Positions 24,996 through 33,849 of a DNA stretch of 64,000 nt are shown here, piece by piece. Position numbers and translations under genes: made by a program. The DNA comes from Acidobacteria bacterium UBA2161 (GTDB lineage: Bacteria > Acidobacteriota > Vicinamibacteria > Vicinamibacterales > UBA823). The notes below the pieces were generated by a model. That model searched no databases, was not told the DNA's origin, and worked only from the letters and a program-made list of their open reading frames with translations. The stretch covers positions 107,915 through 171,914 of the forward strand of contig DCWN01000043.1 in NCBI GenBank assembly GCA_002328835.1, read 5' to 3'. Numbering within the stretch: position 1 is the first letter of the stretch; every line of letters starts with the position of its first letter.

Positions 24996-25016
24996 TCGGC
25001 TCCAACGAAAGGCCGC

Positions 25017-26408
25017 ATGAACGCCGTCATCGACTTCATCCATACGAACCGCGACCGCTACGTCGACGAACTGAAGGCCTACCTTGCCATCCCCAGCATC
25101 AGCGCGCTGCCGGAGCATGCCGCCGACGTGCGGCAGTGCGCTGAATGGACCGCCGAGGAGATGCGCCGCATCGGGTTGCACGACGTGGTGCTGCACGAGA
25201 CGCCCGGCCATCCGATCGTCTACGGCGAATGGCTCGGTGCGGAAGGTGCGCCGACGATCCTCTTCTACGGGCACTACGACGTGCAGCCCGTCGACCCGCT
25301 CGATCTCTGGGAATCGCCGCCGTTCGAGGCGACGGTGCGCGGCGGTGAGATCTATGCTCGCGGCGCGGCCGACGACAAGGGTCAGGTGTTCATGCACTTC
25401 AAGGCGATTGAGGCGCACCTGCGCCAGACGTCGAAGCTGCCCGTGAATATCAAGGTCGTGCTGGAGGGTGAAGAGGAGGTTGGCAGCGACAACCTCGACG
25501 CCTTCATCAACGAACACGTCGAGCTGCTGGCTGCGGACGTCGTCGTCATTTCTGATTCGCCGATGTTCGACCGCGGCGTGCCTTCGATCTGCTACGGGCT
25601 GCGCGGCTTGACGTACTTCCAGATCGACCTGCGCGGCACGAAGAGCGACCTCCATTCGGGATCGTTTGGCGGCGCGGTCGCGAATCCGGCGTTCGTGCTG
25701 GGCCAGGTGCTGGCCCAGATGAAGGATCGTGGTGGCCGCGTGAAGATTCCGGGCTTCTACGACGCCGTGCGACCGCTACGCGACGAAGAGCGCGCCGAGT
25801 TCCAGAAACTGCCGTTCAACGAGAAGCAGTATCGTAAGGTACTCGGTGCGCCGAAACTGTTTGGAGAGAAGGATTACTCGACGCTGGAGCGCGTCTGGGC
25901 TAGGCCCACGTTCGAGGTGCACGGCCTACTGTCCGGGTTCACCGACGACGGGGCCAAGACGGTGATTCCGGCGGTCGCGATGGCGAAAGTCAGCATGCGG
26001 CTCGTGCCCGATCAGCAACCTGACGTGATTGCCAAGCTCTTCGAGGATTATGTGCGCAAGGTTACCCCGCGGACCGTGGAGTTGACCGTGACCCGGATGC
26101 ACGGTGGACAGCCCTGGATGACCGACTTCGACAATCCCTACGTGCAAGCGGCCGCCCGCGCGGTCGAACTAGGCTTCGGCCAGCGGCCGGTCTTCAACCG
26201 GGAGGGTGGGTCGATTCCGGTGGTGGCGACCTTCCAGCAGGTGCTCGACCTGCCATCGGTGCTTTTTGGCATCGGGCTGCCCGACGAGCATGCACACGCA
26301 CCGAACGAACGGCTGGATCTCGGCAATTTTCACAGTGGCATCATCGCGTCGGCGTTCCTGTACGACGAAATCGGCCGCCTGAGTGGCGAGCCGGCGCCGA
26401 CAGGGTAG
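25017..26408 (+). CDS. M20-family dipeptidase/carboxypeptidase
   Basis: 463 residues. Metal-binding and catalytic segments are in order: FYGHYDVQPVD (His/Asp), GAADDKGQV (bridging Asp), EGEEEVGSDN (catalytic and ligand Glu), and a late His in PDEHAHAPNE. The inserted dimerisation domain (about 195-340) contains the KSDLHSGSFGGAV motif common in CNDP-like dipeptidases. It hydrolyses dipeptides or related amides in the cytosol using two Zn ions. There is no signal peptide. Confidence 0.92.
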   Translation: MNAVIDFIHTNRDRYVDELKAYLAIPSISALPEHAADVRQCAEWTAEEMRRIGLHDVVLHETPGHPIVYGEWLGAEGAPTILFYGHYDVQPVDPLDLWESPPFEATVRGGEIYARGAADDKGQVFMHFKAIEAHLRQTSKLPVNIKVVLEGEEEVGSDNLDAFINEHVELLAADVVVISDSPMFDRGVPSICYGLRGLTYFQIDLRGTKSDLHSGSFGGAVANPAFVLGQVLAQMKDRGGRVKIPGFYDAVRPLRDEERAEFQKLPFNEKQYRKVLGAPKLFGEKDYSTLERVWARPTFEVHGLLSGFTDDGAKTVIPAVAMAKVSMRLVPDQQPDVIAKLFEDYVRKVTPRTVELTVTRMHGGQPWMTDFDNPYVQAAARAVELGFGQRPVFNREGGSIPVVATFQQVLDLPSVLFGIGLPDEHAHAPNERLDLGNFHSGIIASAFLYDEIGRLSGEPAPTG

Positions 26409-26448
26409 GATGTGCGATAGCACCCTACAGAAGGCGGGACAGCGAACC

Positions 26449-27120
26449 ATGCCAAGGCTGACCTCATTCGCGCCGGTCGTCGTCGGCGCCGCGGTGCTGC
26501 TGGCCGTACCCGGCTGCGGCGGCGGCGCGGGTGACGACGCCGACGCCGATGCGGTCGGCCTCCTCACGGCCGGCTACGACCCGGAGTCGGGCCGGCTCCA
26601 GCTGATCGAGTATGACGCCGACGAGAACGGCACCGTCGACACCCGCACCTACATGGATGGCTCCCTGTTGTTGCGCGTGGAGATCGACAACGACGAGGAC
26701 GGCCGCGTCGACCGCTGGGAGTACTACGATGCCGACCGCAATCTCGAGCGGGTCGGGATCTCCAGCCTGGCCGACGGCGTCGTAGATTCGTGGTTGTTCG
26801 AGGGGGCCGACGGGCGCGTGGCGCGGATCGAGGTCTCGACCTTGCGAGACGGCACTGTCGACCGCTGGGAGTTCTACGAAGACGATGCGCTGGCGCGGGT
26901 AGAGCAGGACACGACCGCCGACGGCGTCCCGGATCGTTGGGAAACCTTTACTGACGGGCGCGTAGCAACCATGGCGTTTGACGACAACGGCGACGATCGC
27001 CCCGACCGACGCCTGTCGTATGACCCGGAAGGCCGGTTATCGACGATCGAGAGCGATCCCGATGAGACCGGCGCGTATACCTCGACGGTCGAGGTGCCGG
27101 TTCCGCCAGGTGAAGGCTAG
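26449..27120 (+). CDS. Lipoprotein with Asp-rich tandem repeats (calcium-binding-like)
   Basis: 223 residues. A signal peptide ends in the lipobox AVPGC (Cys at about 23). The rest consists of about six repeats of roughly 24-26 residues with the pattern D-G-x-x-D-x-W-x-x-Y, for example DEDGRVDRWEYYDAD, RDGTVDRWEFYEDD and ADGVPDRWETFTDG. The Asp spacing resembles EF-hand-like or thrombospondin type-3 calcium loops. It is likely an envelope-anchored metal-stabilised solenoid. The start at 26449 is the one that puts the signal peptide at the N-terminus. Function is unknown. Confidence 0.7.
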   Translation: MPRLTSFAPVVVGAAVLLAVPGCGGGAGDDADADAVGLLTAGYDPESGRLQLIEYDADENGTVDTRTYMDGSLLLRVEIDNDEDGRVDRWEYYDADRNLERVGISSLADGVVDSWLFEGADGRVARIEVSTLRDGTVDRWEFYEDDALARVEQDTTADGVPDRWETFTDGRVATMAFDDNGDDRPDRRLSYDPEGRLSTIESDPDETGAYTSTVEVPVPPGEG

Positions 27121-27128
27121 GCAGAGTC

Positions 27129-27836
27129 ATGTCCCTTCGCATCGCGTTTGACATCGACGGCGTGTTCGCCGATCTCGAGAGCGCCTACGGCAAGGTCGTC
27201 CGGACGCTCTTCAGTGAGACGCCGGCGGATTCCGAGCCGCCGGACGCTGCCGAGCCGGCCGATGATCTGGCCGCTTCCGACGACATCGAACCTGTGCATC
27301 CGCCGGGCCTCACGCTCAGCAGGTGGCAGGAATCGGAGGTGTGGCGCGAGATCGAGGAGACCGAGAACTTCTGGGCCTCGCTGCCGCCCCTCGAGCCAGG
27401 CATCCTGAAGCGGGTGCAGGATCTGGCCGAGCGGCATCGCTGGGAGATCTTCTTCGTGACCCAACGGCCGGATACCGCCGGGGAGACCGTGCAGCGCCAG
27501 ACCCAGCGATGGCTGATCGAGCAGGGCTTCGATCTTCCGAGCGTCGTCGTGATGTCGTCGTCGCGTGGTCGACTGGCTGAGGCGATGCGGCTCGACTACC
27601 TCATTGACGATTCACCATTGCACTGTGCCGACGCCGCGTCCGAATCGGACACGAAGCCGGTGCTCGTCGTCAGGCATGATGATCCCCAGAGGCGACGCGG
27701 GGCTCGCGAAATGGGTATCGCGATCGTGCCCACGGTCGCGGCGGCGCTCGATCTGCTCGAGCAGGCCCAGGAGATGGGCGACCAGCCCGGTTTCTGGAAG
27801 CGGCTGACCGATTCGTTCCGCGGCAGCCGCGGCTGA
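27129..27836 (+). CDS. HAD-superfamily phosphatase, 5'-nucleotidase-like
   Basis: 235 residues. HAD motif I is FDIDGVFADL near the N-terminus (D-x-D-G), motif II is about FFVTQRP, and motif IV is about YLIDDSPLHC. An insert of about 50 acidic residues follows motif I as a cap region. The layout resembles the 5'(3')-deoxyribonucleotidase-like HAD proteins. It follows the repeat lipoprotein by eight bases and converges on the transglutaminase-like gene. Substrate unknown. Confidence 0.72.
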   Translation: MSLRIAFDIDGVFADLESAYGKVVRTLFSETPADSEPPDAAEPADDLAASDDIEPVHPPGLTLSRWQESEVWREIEETENFWASLPPLEPGILKRVQDLAERHRWEIFFVTQRPDTAGETVQRQTQRWLIEQGFDLPSVVVMSSSRGRLAEAMRLDYLIDDSPLHCADAASESDTKPVLVVRHDDPQRRRGAREMGIAIVPTVAAALDLLEQAQEMGDQPGFWKRLTDSFRGSRG

Positions 27837-27870
27837 CGTCCGCCGGGCGCGACCGTTCCCGCCGCTGGGG

Positions 27871-28749
27871 TTAGTTCAGACTCGCAACTCGCCGTCGCAG
27901 CATCTTGATGTGTTCCCAGATCTGCGCGTGTTCTTCCTGGTGCTCCGAGGGCGCATCGCGGCCACCCGGCCGACCCGTGATGTGTAGGTAGGCCTCGAGG
28001 TCGCGAAGCGCTCCCGAGAAGTCGCGCATGTGGTACGCCAGCAGGCCGCGGTCCCGAAGGTCCGCGACGCCCGCGGGGTTCACCGCGAGCAGCAGTTCGG
28101 TGACCCCGCGCGCCTGAGGAAACGAGCGCAGTCGCACGTACATCCGCTTCAGGTTGCCGAGGACCCGCACCAACATCTGCCGCGGGCTCGCGGCATCGAG
28201 CAACCGAAGATCGAATTCTGCGTCGTCGCCCAGATGCTGGCGCAGGAGTTCGCGGCAATCACTCTCGTTCAGGCGCCGGCCGCCGTCAAACGGGTCGATG
28301 ATCAGCGGGATCCGGCTCCGGCCCTTCGGATCGGCGGTGCTCCTCACCAGGAAACGTCCCGGAAAGCCGACGCCCGCCGCGTCCACGCCGGCGCGCCGCG
28401 CGACCTCGAGGAAGACCAGGGCGAGCGTCACCGGGATTCCGGTCCGCCGCTCGAGTACATGGTGGAGACAGCTGTTCCGCGGGTCCTCGTAGTCGTCCCG
28501 GTTGCCCGTGAAGCCCTGATCCTGAAACAGGTAGCCGGCGAGCTGCTCGAACTGGTCCGCGGTCTCGGTGACGCCGTCGAGGCGCTGCCGGGCTTCCTCG
28601 CCCAGGCGGTCGAGGCGCGAGAGATACGCCTCGGGGTCCAGTCGCGGGTATTCGAGGCGGCCGATGAGCAGCGCGGCGCGCGCCAGATTCGGCGGCTCGC
28701 TACTGGCGGCGCCGGTGAAGTCGCGCGCCAGTTGATGGATGTCGACCAT
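27871..28749 (-). CDS. SirB1 / transglutaminase-like protein with TPR-like C-terminus
   Basis: 292 residues. The N-terminal two-thirds match the SirB1 family, a transglutaminase-like fold, with RNSCLHHVLERRTGIPVTLA and a later GVGFPGRFLVR. The C-terminal part contains a tetratricopeptide-like helix pair (RDRGLLAYHMRDFSGALRDL). It lies 17 bases after the DUF1684 gene at the tail of the beta-oxidation operon. Biochemical function is not established for the family. Confidence 0.78.
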   Translation of the reverse strand: MVDIHQLARDFTGAASSEPPNLARAALLIGRLEYPRLDPEAYLSRLDRLGEEARQRLDGVTETADQFEQLAGYLFQDQGFTGNRDDYEDPRNSCLHHVLERRTGIPVTLALVFLEVARRAGVDAAGVGFPGRFLVRSTADPKGRSRIPLIIDPFDGGRRLNESDCRELLRQHLGDDAEFDLRLLDAASPRQMLVRVLGNLKRMYVRLRSFPQARGVTELLLAVNPAGVADLRDRGLLAYHMRDFSGALRDLEAYLHITGRPGGRDAPSEHQEEHAQIWEHIKMLRRRVASLN

Positions 28750-28766
28750 GCGGAAACCGATGTGCG

Positions 28767-29402
28767 TCAGCCCTGTGGTAGCCGCTCACCGGCGCGAACC
28801 GCCCAGTCGAGCTGGTTCTCGGGCGGCGGGAACGGGCAGTCGAAGCGCTCGTCGAAGTAGCAGAACGGATGATACGCCAAGTTGAAGTCGAGGTCGTAGA
28901 TGCCTGTCGGCGTGACGCTCAAATCGAGATACCGCCCGGCCGGGTAGGTCTCCTCGCCGTTGGTCGGATCGCCAAACGGCACGAAGAGACTGTCGTTGTT
29001 GGGGGCGCCGACTTCGACGAAGGCCGACAGCGTCATCGGTTCGCCTTGCAGGTGAAATCCCAGGATGCCCACGCGCCGCATTGCCCGCCGCTTGCCGGTC
29101 GAGGTGGGAATCTCGAACACGGCCTGCTCGTCGTCGAGACGGAGGGACGCGGGGACGCGGTAGCCGACGTCGGGCACGTAGTAGCTGAGCGGCAGCAGCA
29201 ACTCGCGCCGGGAGACCGGCACCGGCGAGTCAGCGCTGTTCTCGAACGCCTGGTCCTTTGCCGTCCGCGCGGCAAGCATCATGTCGACGTACGACAGGTC
29301 GTCTGGCGGCGGAGCGCTGCACGCGCCAACGGCCAGCAGTGCGATCGCGCTGTACCGCGCTGCCGCCGACCATCCCGGTGCCGTCTTCATGACCTGCGTC
29401 AT
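28767..29402 (-). CDS. DUF1684 family lipoprotein
   Basis: 211 residues. A signal peptide with lipobox (AVGACSAPPP) is followed by the DUF1684 domain, whose C-terminal signature YHPFCYFDERFDCPFPPPEN is intact. The ATG overlaps the stop of the acyl-CoA dehydrogenase gene (ATGA), so it belongs to the fad operon. Family function is unknown. The lipobox suggests an envelope location. Confidence 0.85.
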   Translation of the reverse strand: MTQVMKTAPGWSAAARYSAIALLAVGACSAPPPDDLSYVDMMLAARTAKDQAFENSADSPVPVSRRELLLPLSYYVPDVGYRVPASLRLDDEQAVFEIPTSTGKRRAMRRVGILGFHLQGEPMTLSAFVEVGAPNNDSLFVPFGDPTNGEETYPAGRYLDLSVTPTGIYDLDFNLAYHPFCYFDERFDCPFPPPENQLDWAVRAGERLPQG

Positions 29403-31174
29403 CCCTCGAACATATATCCTGCTCTGGACACGGCGGCTTCCGCAAGTCGGCGGCGCGCGGCGACCGTGTTGGCGGGCGTTCCGCGCAACAGCCGCCGCAG
29501 CGCCCCGAGTTGCGTCCGCAGCGCGTCACCGCTGGACATCGCCGCCAGCGCTTCCCGTGCCGCCGCCTCCGACCGCGTCGCCGCCGCCTGGACCGCCACC
29601 TGTGCCGCATCGGCGTGCAGGCTCGCCCTGGACGTGTCCGCCGCTGCCGAGGCCCGCAGCGTCACGCTCTCCGCGGAGAAGGCGTCCATGACGATGTCGG
29701 CCGTGAATGAGAGCACCTCCTGCTGGTCGCGCAGCGAGTCGCCGAAGGTTTGCATCGCGACGCCGAGAACGAGGAGGACGACCTTCTTGAGCGAAGCGCT
29801 GACGCGCTTCGCGCCCGCAAGCGGATCGTCGCTCGGCGCGTCGACCGGTGCCGGTTGGAGGATCTCCTCCTGGAGCTGCTTGGCGGCCGGAATGAGTGCC
29901 AGGCGTCCGGCCAGCGCCCGCCGCGCCAGCATCCCCGGAATCAGCAGCCGGTTGATCTCGTTGGTGCCCTCGAAGATCCGGTTCACGCGCGCGTCGCGGT
30001 AGTGGCGCTCGGCGGGATAGTCCTCGACGAACCCGTTCCCGCCATGCACCTGAATGTTCTCGTCGAGCAGGTAGTCGAGCATCTCGCTGCCGGCCACCTT
30101 GAGAATGGAGGCCTCGATGGCGAACTCCTCGAACGCCGCCAGCTTCGCCTCTCCCGAGGGTCCGGCCTGCTCGCCGATCCGCGCCTCGATAGCGCCGGCG
30201 ACACGATAGAGCATGCTCTCCACGGCGTAGGCCCGGGCCGACATCTCGCCCAGCTTGTGCTTGATGGCGCCGAACTCCGCGATCGCCTGTCCGAACTGCT
30301 TCCGTTCTGCCGCGTAGCGAGCCGATTCGGCCAGCGCTGTCTTCGCCCCGCCGCTCGTCGACGCGCAGAGCTTGAAGCGACCGTAGTTGAGGACGTTGAA
30401 CGCGACCTTGTGACCTAATCCGATCTCACCGAGCAGGTTGTCGGCGGGCACCTGCGCGTCCTGGAGGATGACCGGCGTCGTGGACGACCCCCGGAGACCG
30501 AGCTTGTGCTCTTCCTGGCCGGTACTGACACCCGGCGCGGTGCGTTCGACGATGAATGCCGAAAACTGCTCGCCGTCCACCTTGGCGAACACGATGAAGA
30601 GGTCGGCGAAACCGCCGTTCGTGATCCACATCTTCTCGCCGTTCAACACGAAGCTGCCGTCGGCCTGACGGGTTGCGCGGGTCTTGGCGCTCAGCGCATC
30701 CGAGCCGGAGCTCGACTCGCTGAGTGCGTACGCCCCGACCGTCTCCCCGCTGACGAGTCCCGGAAGGTAGCGAGCGCACTGCGGATCACTGCCGAAGAAC
30801 AGCAATGGAATGATGGCGAGGTTGCACTGGGCGCCGAAGGTGGCGCCGAATGATGCCGAGGCCGCCAGGCTCTCGGCCACGATCACGGCGGCCACCGTGT
30901 CCAGTTCGACGCCGCCGTAGGTCTCGGGCGCGTCGACGCCGAGCAGGCCCAGCTCACCGCACCGGTGGAGGAGTTGCCGGACGCACGCCCAGTCCTTCTG
31001 CTCCATCCGCTCCAATGCCGGCAGCACCTCGTTCGCGACGAACTCGCGCGTCGTCTGCGCCATGAGCCGGTGTTCGTCGCTGCAGCGCTCGGGGGTGAAG
31101 ACCCTGCCGGTGGGCGTCTCGCCCAGGAGCCAGCCGCCGCCCTGTTTCTCCGTGTGTGCCATGGTCGTCGTCAT
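29399..31174 (-). CDS. Acyl-CoA dehydrogenase (long form with C-terminal extension)
   Basis: 591 residues, longer than the 380-residue core family, like very-long-chain acyl-CoA dehydrogenases. Core motifs are present: YALSESSSGSDALSAKT, EKMWITNGGFADLFIVF and FEGTNEINRLLIPG, the last containing the catalytic Glu. The extra C-terminal 180 residues are helical and Ala-rich. It performs the FAD-dependent first oxidation of beta-oxidation and needs ETF as electron acceptor. It is last of the three core beta-oxidation genes after fadB-like and thiolase. Confidence 0.92.
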   Translation of the reverse strand: MTTTMAHTEKQGGGWLLGETPTGRVFTPERCSDEHRLMAQTTREFVANEVLPALERMEQKDWACVRQLLHRCGELGLLGVDAPETYGGVELDTVAAVIVAESLAASASFGATFGAQCNLAIIPLLFFGSDPQCARYLPGLVSGETVGAYALSESSSGSDALSAKTRATRQADGSFVLNGEKMWITNGGFADLFIVFAKVDGEQFSAFIVERTAPGVSTGQEEHKLGLRGSSTTPVILQDAQVPADNLLGEIGLGHKVAFNVLNYGRFKLCASTSGGAKTALAESARYAAERKQFGQAIAEFGAIKHKLGEMSARAYAVESMLYRVAGAIEARIGEQAGPSGEAKLAAFEEFAIEASILKVAGSEMLDYLLDENIQVHGGNGFVEDYPAERHYRDARVNRIFEGTNEINRLLIPGMLARRALAGRLALIPAAKQLQEEILQPAPVDAPSDDPLAGAKRVSASLKKVVLLVLGVAMQTFGDSLRDQQEVLSFTADIVMDAFSAESVTLRASAAADTSRASLHADAAQVAVQAAATRSEAAAREALAAMSSGDALRTQLGALRRLLRGTPANTVAARRRLAEAAVSRAGYMFEG

Positions 31175-31205
31175 GTCCGCTGCCTCTCTCGGTCGTGCCC
31201 GTCCG

Positions 31206-32405
31206 TTACATCCCCTCGCGGGGCTCGACGCGTTCGAAGATGCCGGCGGCGCCCATGCCGCCGCCGACGCACATCGTCACCAGGCCGTACCCGGCGCGGC
31301 GCCGGCGCATCTCGTGGAGCAGGCTGGTGGTGAGCTTGGCGCCGGTGCATCCGAGTGGATGCCCCAGCGCGATCGCGCCCCCGTTGACGTTCAGCCGCTC
31401 CGGGTCGATCGGGAGTTCGCGCAGGCAGGCGAGGACCTGCGCCGCGAACGCTTCGTTCAGTTCGACCAGGTCGATCTGGTCGAGCGTGAGCCCGGTCATG
31501 TCCAGCACTTTCCGCACGGCCGGCACCGGGCCGATGCCGAACCGCTCGGGCTCGACGCCCGCGGTCACGAACCCGAGGAACCGGGCCAGTGGCACCGCGC
31601 CGATCTGCCGCGCCCGCTCGGCCGACGTCACGACCAGTGCCGCGGCGCCGTCGCTGGTCTGCGACGAGTTGCCGGCGGTGACCGTCCCATCGGTATGAAA
31701 CGCCGGCCGCAGCTGACCGAGCGCCTCGAGCGACGTGTCGCGGCGCGGGCCTTCGTCGACCGCGAACGTGTGCTCGGTCACCTCCGGCCTCGGGCCACCG
31801 TTCGTCGCGGCCAGCCTTACCGTCACCGGCACCGTTTCGTCCGCGAAGCGATTCGCGTCGATCGCGTCGATCGCGCGCTCGTGGCTTCGCAGCGCAAACG
31901 CGTCCTGGTCCGCTCGCGTGATCGCGGCCTCGCGCGCGTGATTCTCCGCGACCAGTCCGGTCGTCAGATAGACGTCGGGGTACGACTCGACCAGTGCCGG
32001 ATTCGGCGCCACGCGATGCCCGCCCATCGGCACGAGGCTCATCGACTCGGCGCCGCCCGCCACGATCGTCGTCGCGAACCCACACATGATCCGCTCGGCG
32101 GCCTGCGCGATCGCCTGGAGCCCCGACGAGCAGAACCGGTTGACCGTGATCGCCGAGGCCTGGATCGGGAGGCCCGCGCGCAGTGAGGCGATTCGCGCCA
32201 CGTTGAGGCCCTGCTCGGCCTCGGGCATCGCGCAGCCGAGAATGACGTCTTCGATGTCGTCACCCGTGACACCGTCGACGCGGCGCACGGCCTCGGCGAT
32301 GACCGTCGCGGCCAGCTCGTCGGGCCGTGTGGTCCGTAGCCCACCCCGCGGCGCCTTGCCGACCGGCGTACGGACGGCGGAGACGATGACGGCCTCGTGC
32401 ATCAC
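31206..32405 (-). CDS. fadA: Acetyl-CoA C-acyltransferase (3-ketoacyl-CoA thiolase)
   Basis: 399 residues with the acyl-carrying Cys in NRFCSSGLQAIA, the His loop GHPLGCTGAKL and the second catalytic Cys in MCVGGGMGAAG. It cleaves 3-ketoacyl-CoA in the last step of beta-oxidation. The ATG at 32405 overlaps the hydrolase stop (ATGA), coupling the two. It partners the multifunctional 3-hydroxyacyl-CoA dehydrogenase/enoyl-CoA hydratase encoded upstream in the same operon. Confidence 0.93.
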   Translation of the reverse strand: MMHEAVIVSAVRTPVGKAPRGGLRTTRPDELAATVIAEAVRRVDGVTGDDIEDVILGCAMPEAEQGLNVARIASLRAGLPIQASAITVNRFCSSGLQAIAQAAERIMCGFATTIVAGGAESMSLVPMGGHRVAPNPALVESYPDVYLTTGLVAENHAREAAITRADQDAFALRSHERAIDAIDANRFADETVPVTVRLAATNGGPRPEVTEHTFAVDEGPRRDTSLEALGQLRPAFHTDGTVTAGNSSQTSDGAAALVVTSAERARQIGAVPLARFLGFVTAGVEPERFGIGPVPAVRKVLDMTGLTLDQIDLVELNEAFAAQVLACLRELPIDPERLNVNGGAIALGHPLGCTGAKLTTSLLHEMRRRRAGYGLVTMCVGGGMGAAGIFERVEPREGM

Positions 32406-33040
32406 GGCGCTCCCTTCCAGTCGCCCAGTAAATCCTCGATGGCGTCACCGACTTCCAGGGTCTTGCCGTCGAACAGATGATCGGCACCGTCGATGACGAC
32501 CAGTTCCTTCGGTTCGTTGAGTTCGCCGTAGAGCCGCCACATGTCCTTCAGTGCGCACAGCTCGTCGCGTTCGCCCTGGATGAAGAACTTCGGTTTCGAA
32601 CTGCAGCGCAACTCGGCGAACGACTGGTGCGCCACCGGCGGTGCGATGCCGAACACCAGGGCCACCCGATCGCTGGTGGCACCGACGGTGAGCGCGACCC
32701 AGGCGCCGAACGAGAACCCGGCGGCCCAGAGCTCGACCGTGGGGTAGCGTCCGGCCATCAGCTCGAGCGCGGCCCGAAAGTCGTCGCGTTCGCCGTCGCC
32801 GCCGTCGTGGATGCCGTCCGAGACGCCCACGCCCCGGAAGTTGAAGCGCAGCACGGCGCAGCCGATCCGCTGGAAGGCCTTGGCGGCGCGGAATACGACC
32901 TTGGTGTGCATCGTGCCGCCGTACTCCGGATGCGGGTGGGCCATGACCACGGCGGCGAGTGGCTCGCGCCCGCCGTCGGGCTCGTCGAGGAGCGCCTCTA
33001 GCCGTCCCGCCGGGCCGGCGAATTCGAAGGTTCGCGACAC
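32402..33040 (-). CDS. Small alpha/beta hydrolase
   Basis: 212 residues. HPHPEYGGTM near the N-terminus and the nucleophile elbow GFSFGAW are typical of the small cytosolic alpha/beta hydrolases, and the catalytic His is likely in DGADHLFDG. The start is a GTG at 33040 with an AGGAGG about nine bases upstream. It lies inside the fad operon, so a thioesterase or ester-hydrolase role in lipid breakdown is a reasonable inference, without direct evidence. Confidence 0.8.
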   Translation of the reverse strand: MSRTFEFAGPAGRLEALLDEPDGGREPLAAVVMAHPHPEYGGTMHTKVVFRAAKAFQRIGCAVLRFNFRGVGVSDGIHDGGDGERDDFRAALELMAGRYPTVELWAAGFSFGAWVALTVGATSDRVALVFGIAPPVAHQSFAELRCSSKPKFFIQGERDELCALKDMWRLYGELNEPKELVVIDGADHLFDGKTLEVGDAIEDLLGDWKGAP

Positions 33041-33062
33041 CTGTCAGGCCTCCTGTCTCACG

Positions 33063-33830
33063 TTAGCTGGCATGCCGTTCGACGAAGCCCGCTACGATTG
33101 CCGCGAACCGTTCGGGGCGCGTGGCGAAGCCGATATGTCCGGTGCGATCGAGTACCGCGGTGCCCGCCCCGGCGATTGCCTCGGCAAACTCCAGCGTGGC
33201 GGTGACCGGGACGACTTGATCGAGGCTCCCCTCGCCGGTGACCACCAGTGTCGGCACCGCGATGTCGGCGCAGTCGACCCGGAAGTCGATCCTCCCCATG
33301 AGGCTGACTCTCGCGGCCATCCGGACCGGCGAAAACGGCGCCCGGGCGACCCTGAGCGTGTGCTCGATCGCGAACGCCAGGCGCTCCCGAGGCGTGTCGA
33401 ACGCCGACCGGACCTCGGGCCAGAGCCGGCCCGGCGACCCGGCGACGAAGACGGGGGCCATCAGGCGCGGCATGCGCAGGTAGCGTTCGGTTCGCGGGTC
33501 CGGTCGCCACGACGGCGAAGGCGTCGAGACGAGCGTCAGCGAACGGACCCGGTCGGCCCGGCGAGCGGCGTAGCGCAGCGCGATCAGGCCGCCGAACGAC
33601 ACGCCGCAGAGATGCGCGGCGTCGAGACCGGCCTCGGTGAGCACGCCGTCGAGTTGATCGATGAGGCTGTCGAACCCGCCGGTGTCCGCGGCGCCGAGCG
33701 AGTAGGTGACGACGCGGCACCGCGTCGCCAGGGCGTCGACCGACGGCGCCATCCACTCCCAGCGGCCCTGCATGCCGGGGACGAGCACCAGTGGCGAGCC
33801 GTGGCCGGCGTCGACGATCGTTGGGGGCAT
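33063..33830 (-). CDS. Alpha/beta hydrolase
   Basis: 255 residues. The oxyanion-hole segment is VLVPGMQGRWEW, the nucleophile elbow is CGVSFGGLIAL and the catalytic His is near RTGHIGFATRP. It is of the lipase/acyl-ester hydrolase type. The ATG at 33830 is preferred over the GTG one codon upstream. It lies 19 bases after the fadB-like gene in the same operon; the second hydrolase follows. Confidence 0.82.
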   Translation of the reverse strand: MPPTIVDAGHGSPLVLVPGMQGRWEWMAPSVDALATRCRVVTYSLGAADTGGFDSLIDQLDGVLTEAGLDAAHLCGVSFGGLIALRYAARRADRVRSLTLVSTPSPSWRPDPRTERYLRMPRLMAPVFVAGSPGRLWPEVRSAFDTPRERLAFAIEHTLRVARAPFSPVRMAARVSLMGRIDFRVDCADIAVPTLVVTGEGSLDQVVPVTATLEFAEAIAGAGTAVLDRTGHIGFATRPERFAAIVAGFVERHAS

Positions 33831-33849
33831 CACCAGTCTCGATTCGGTG

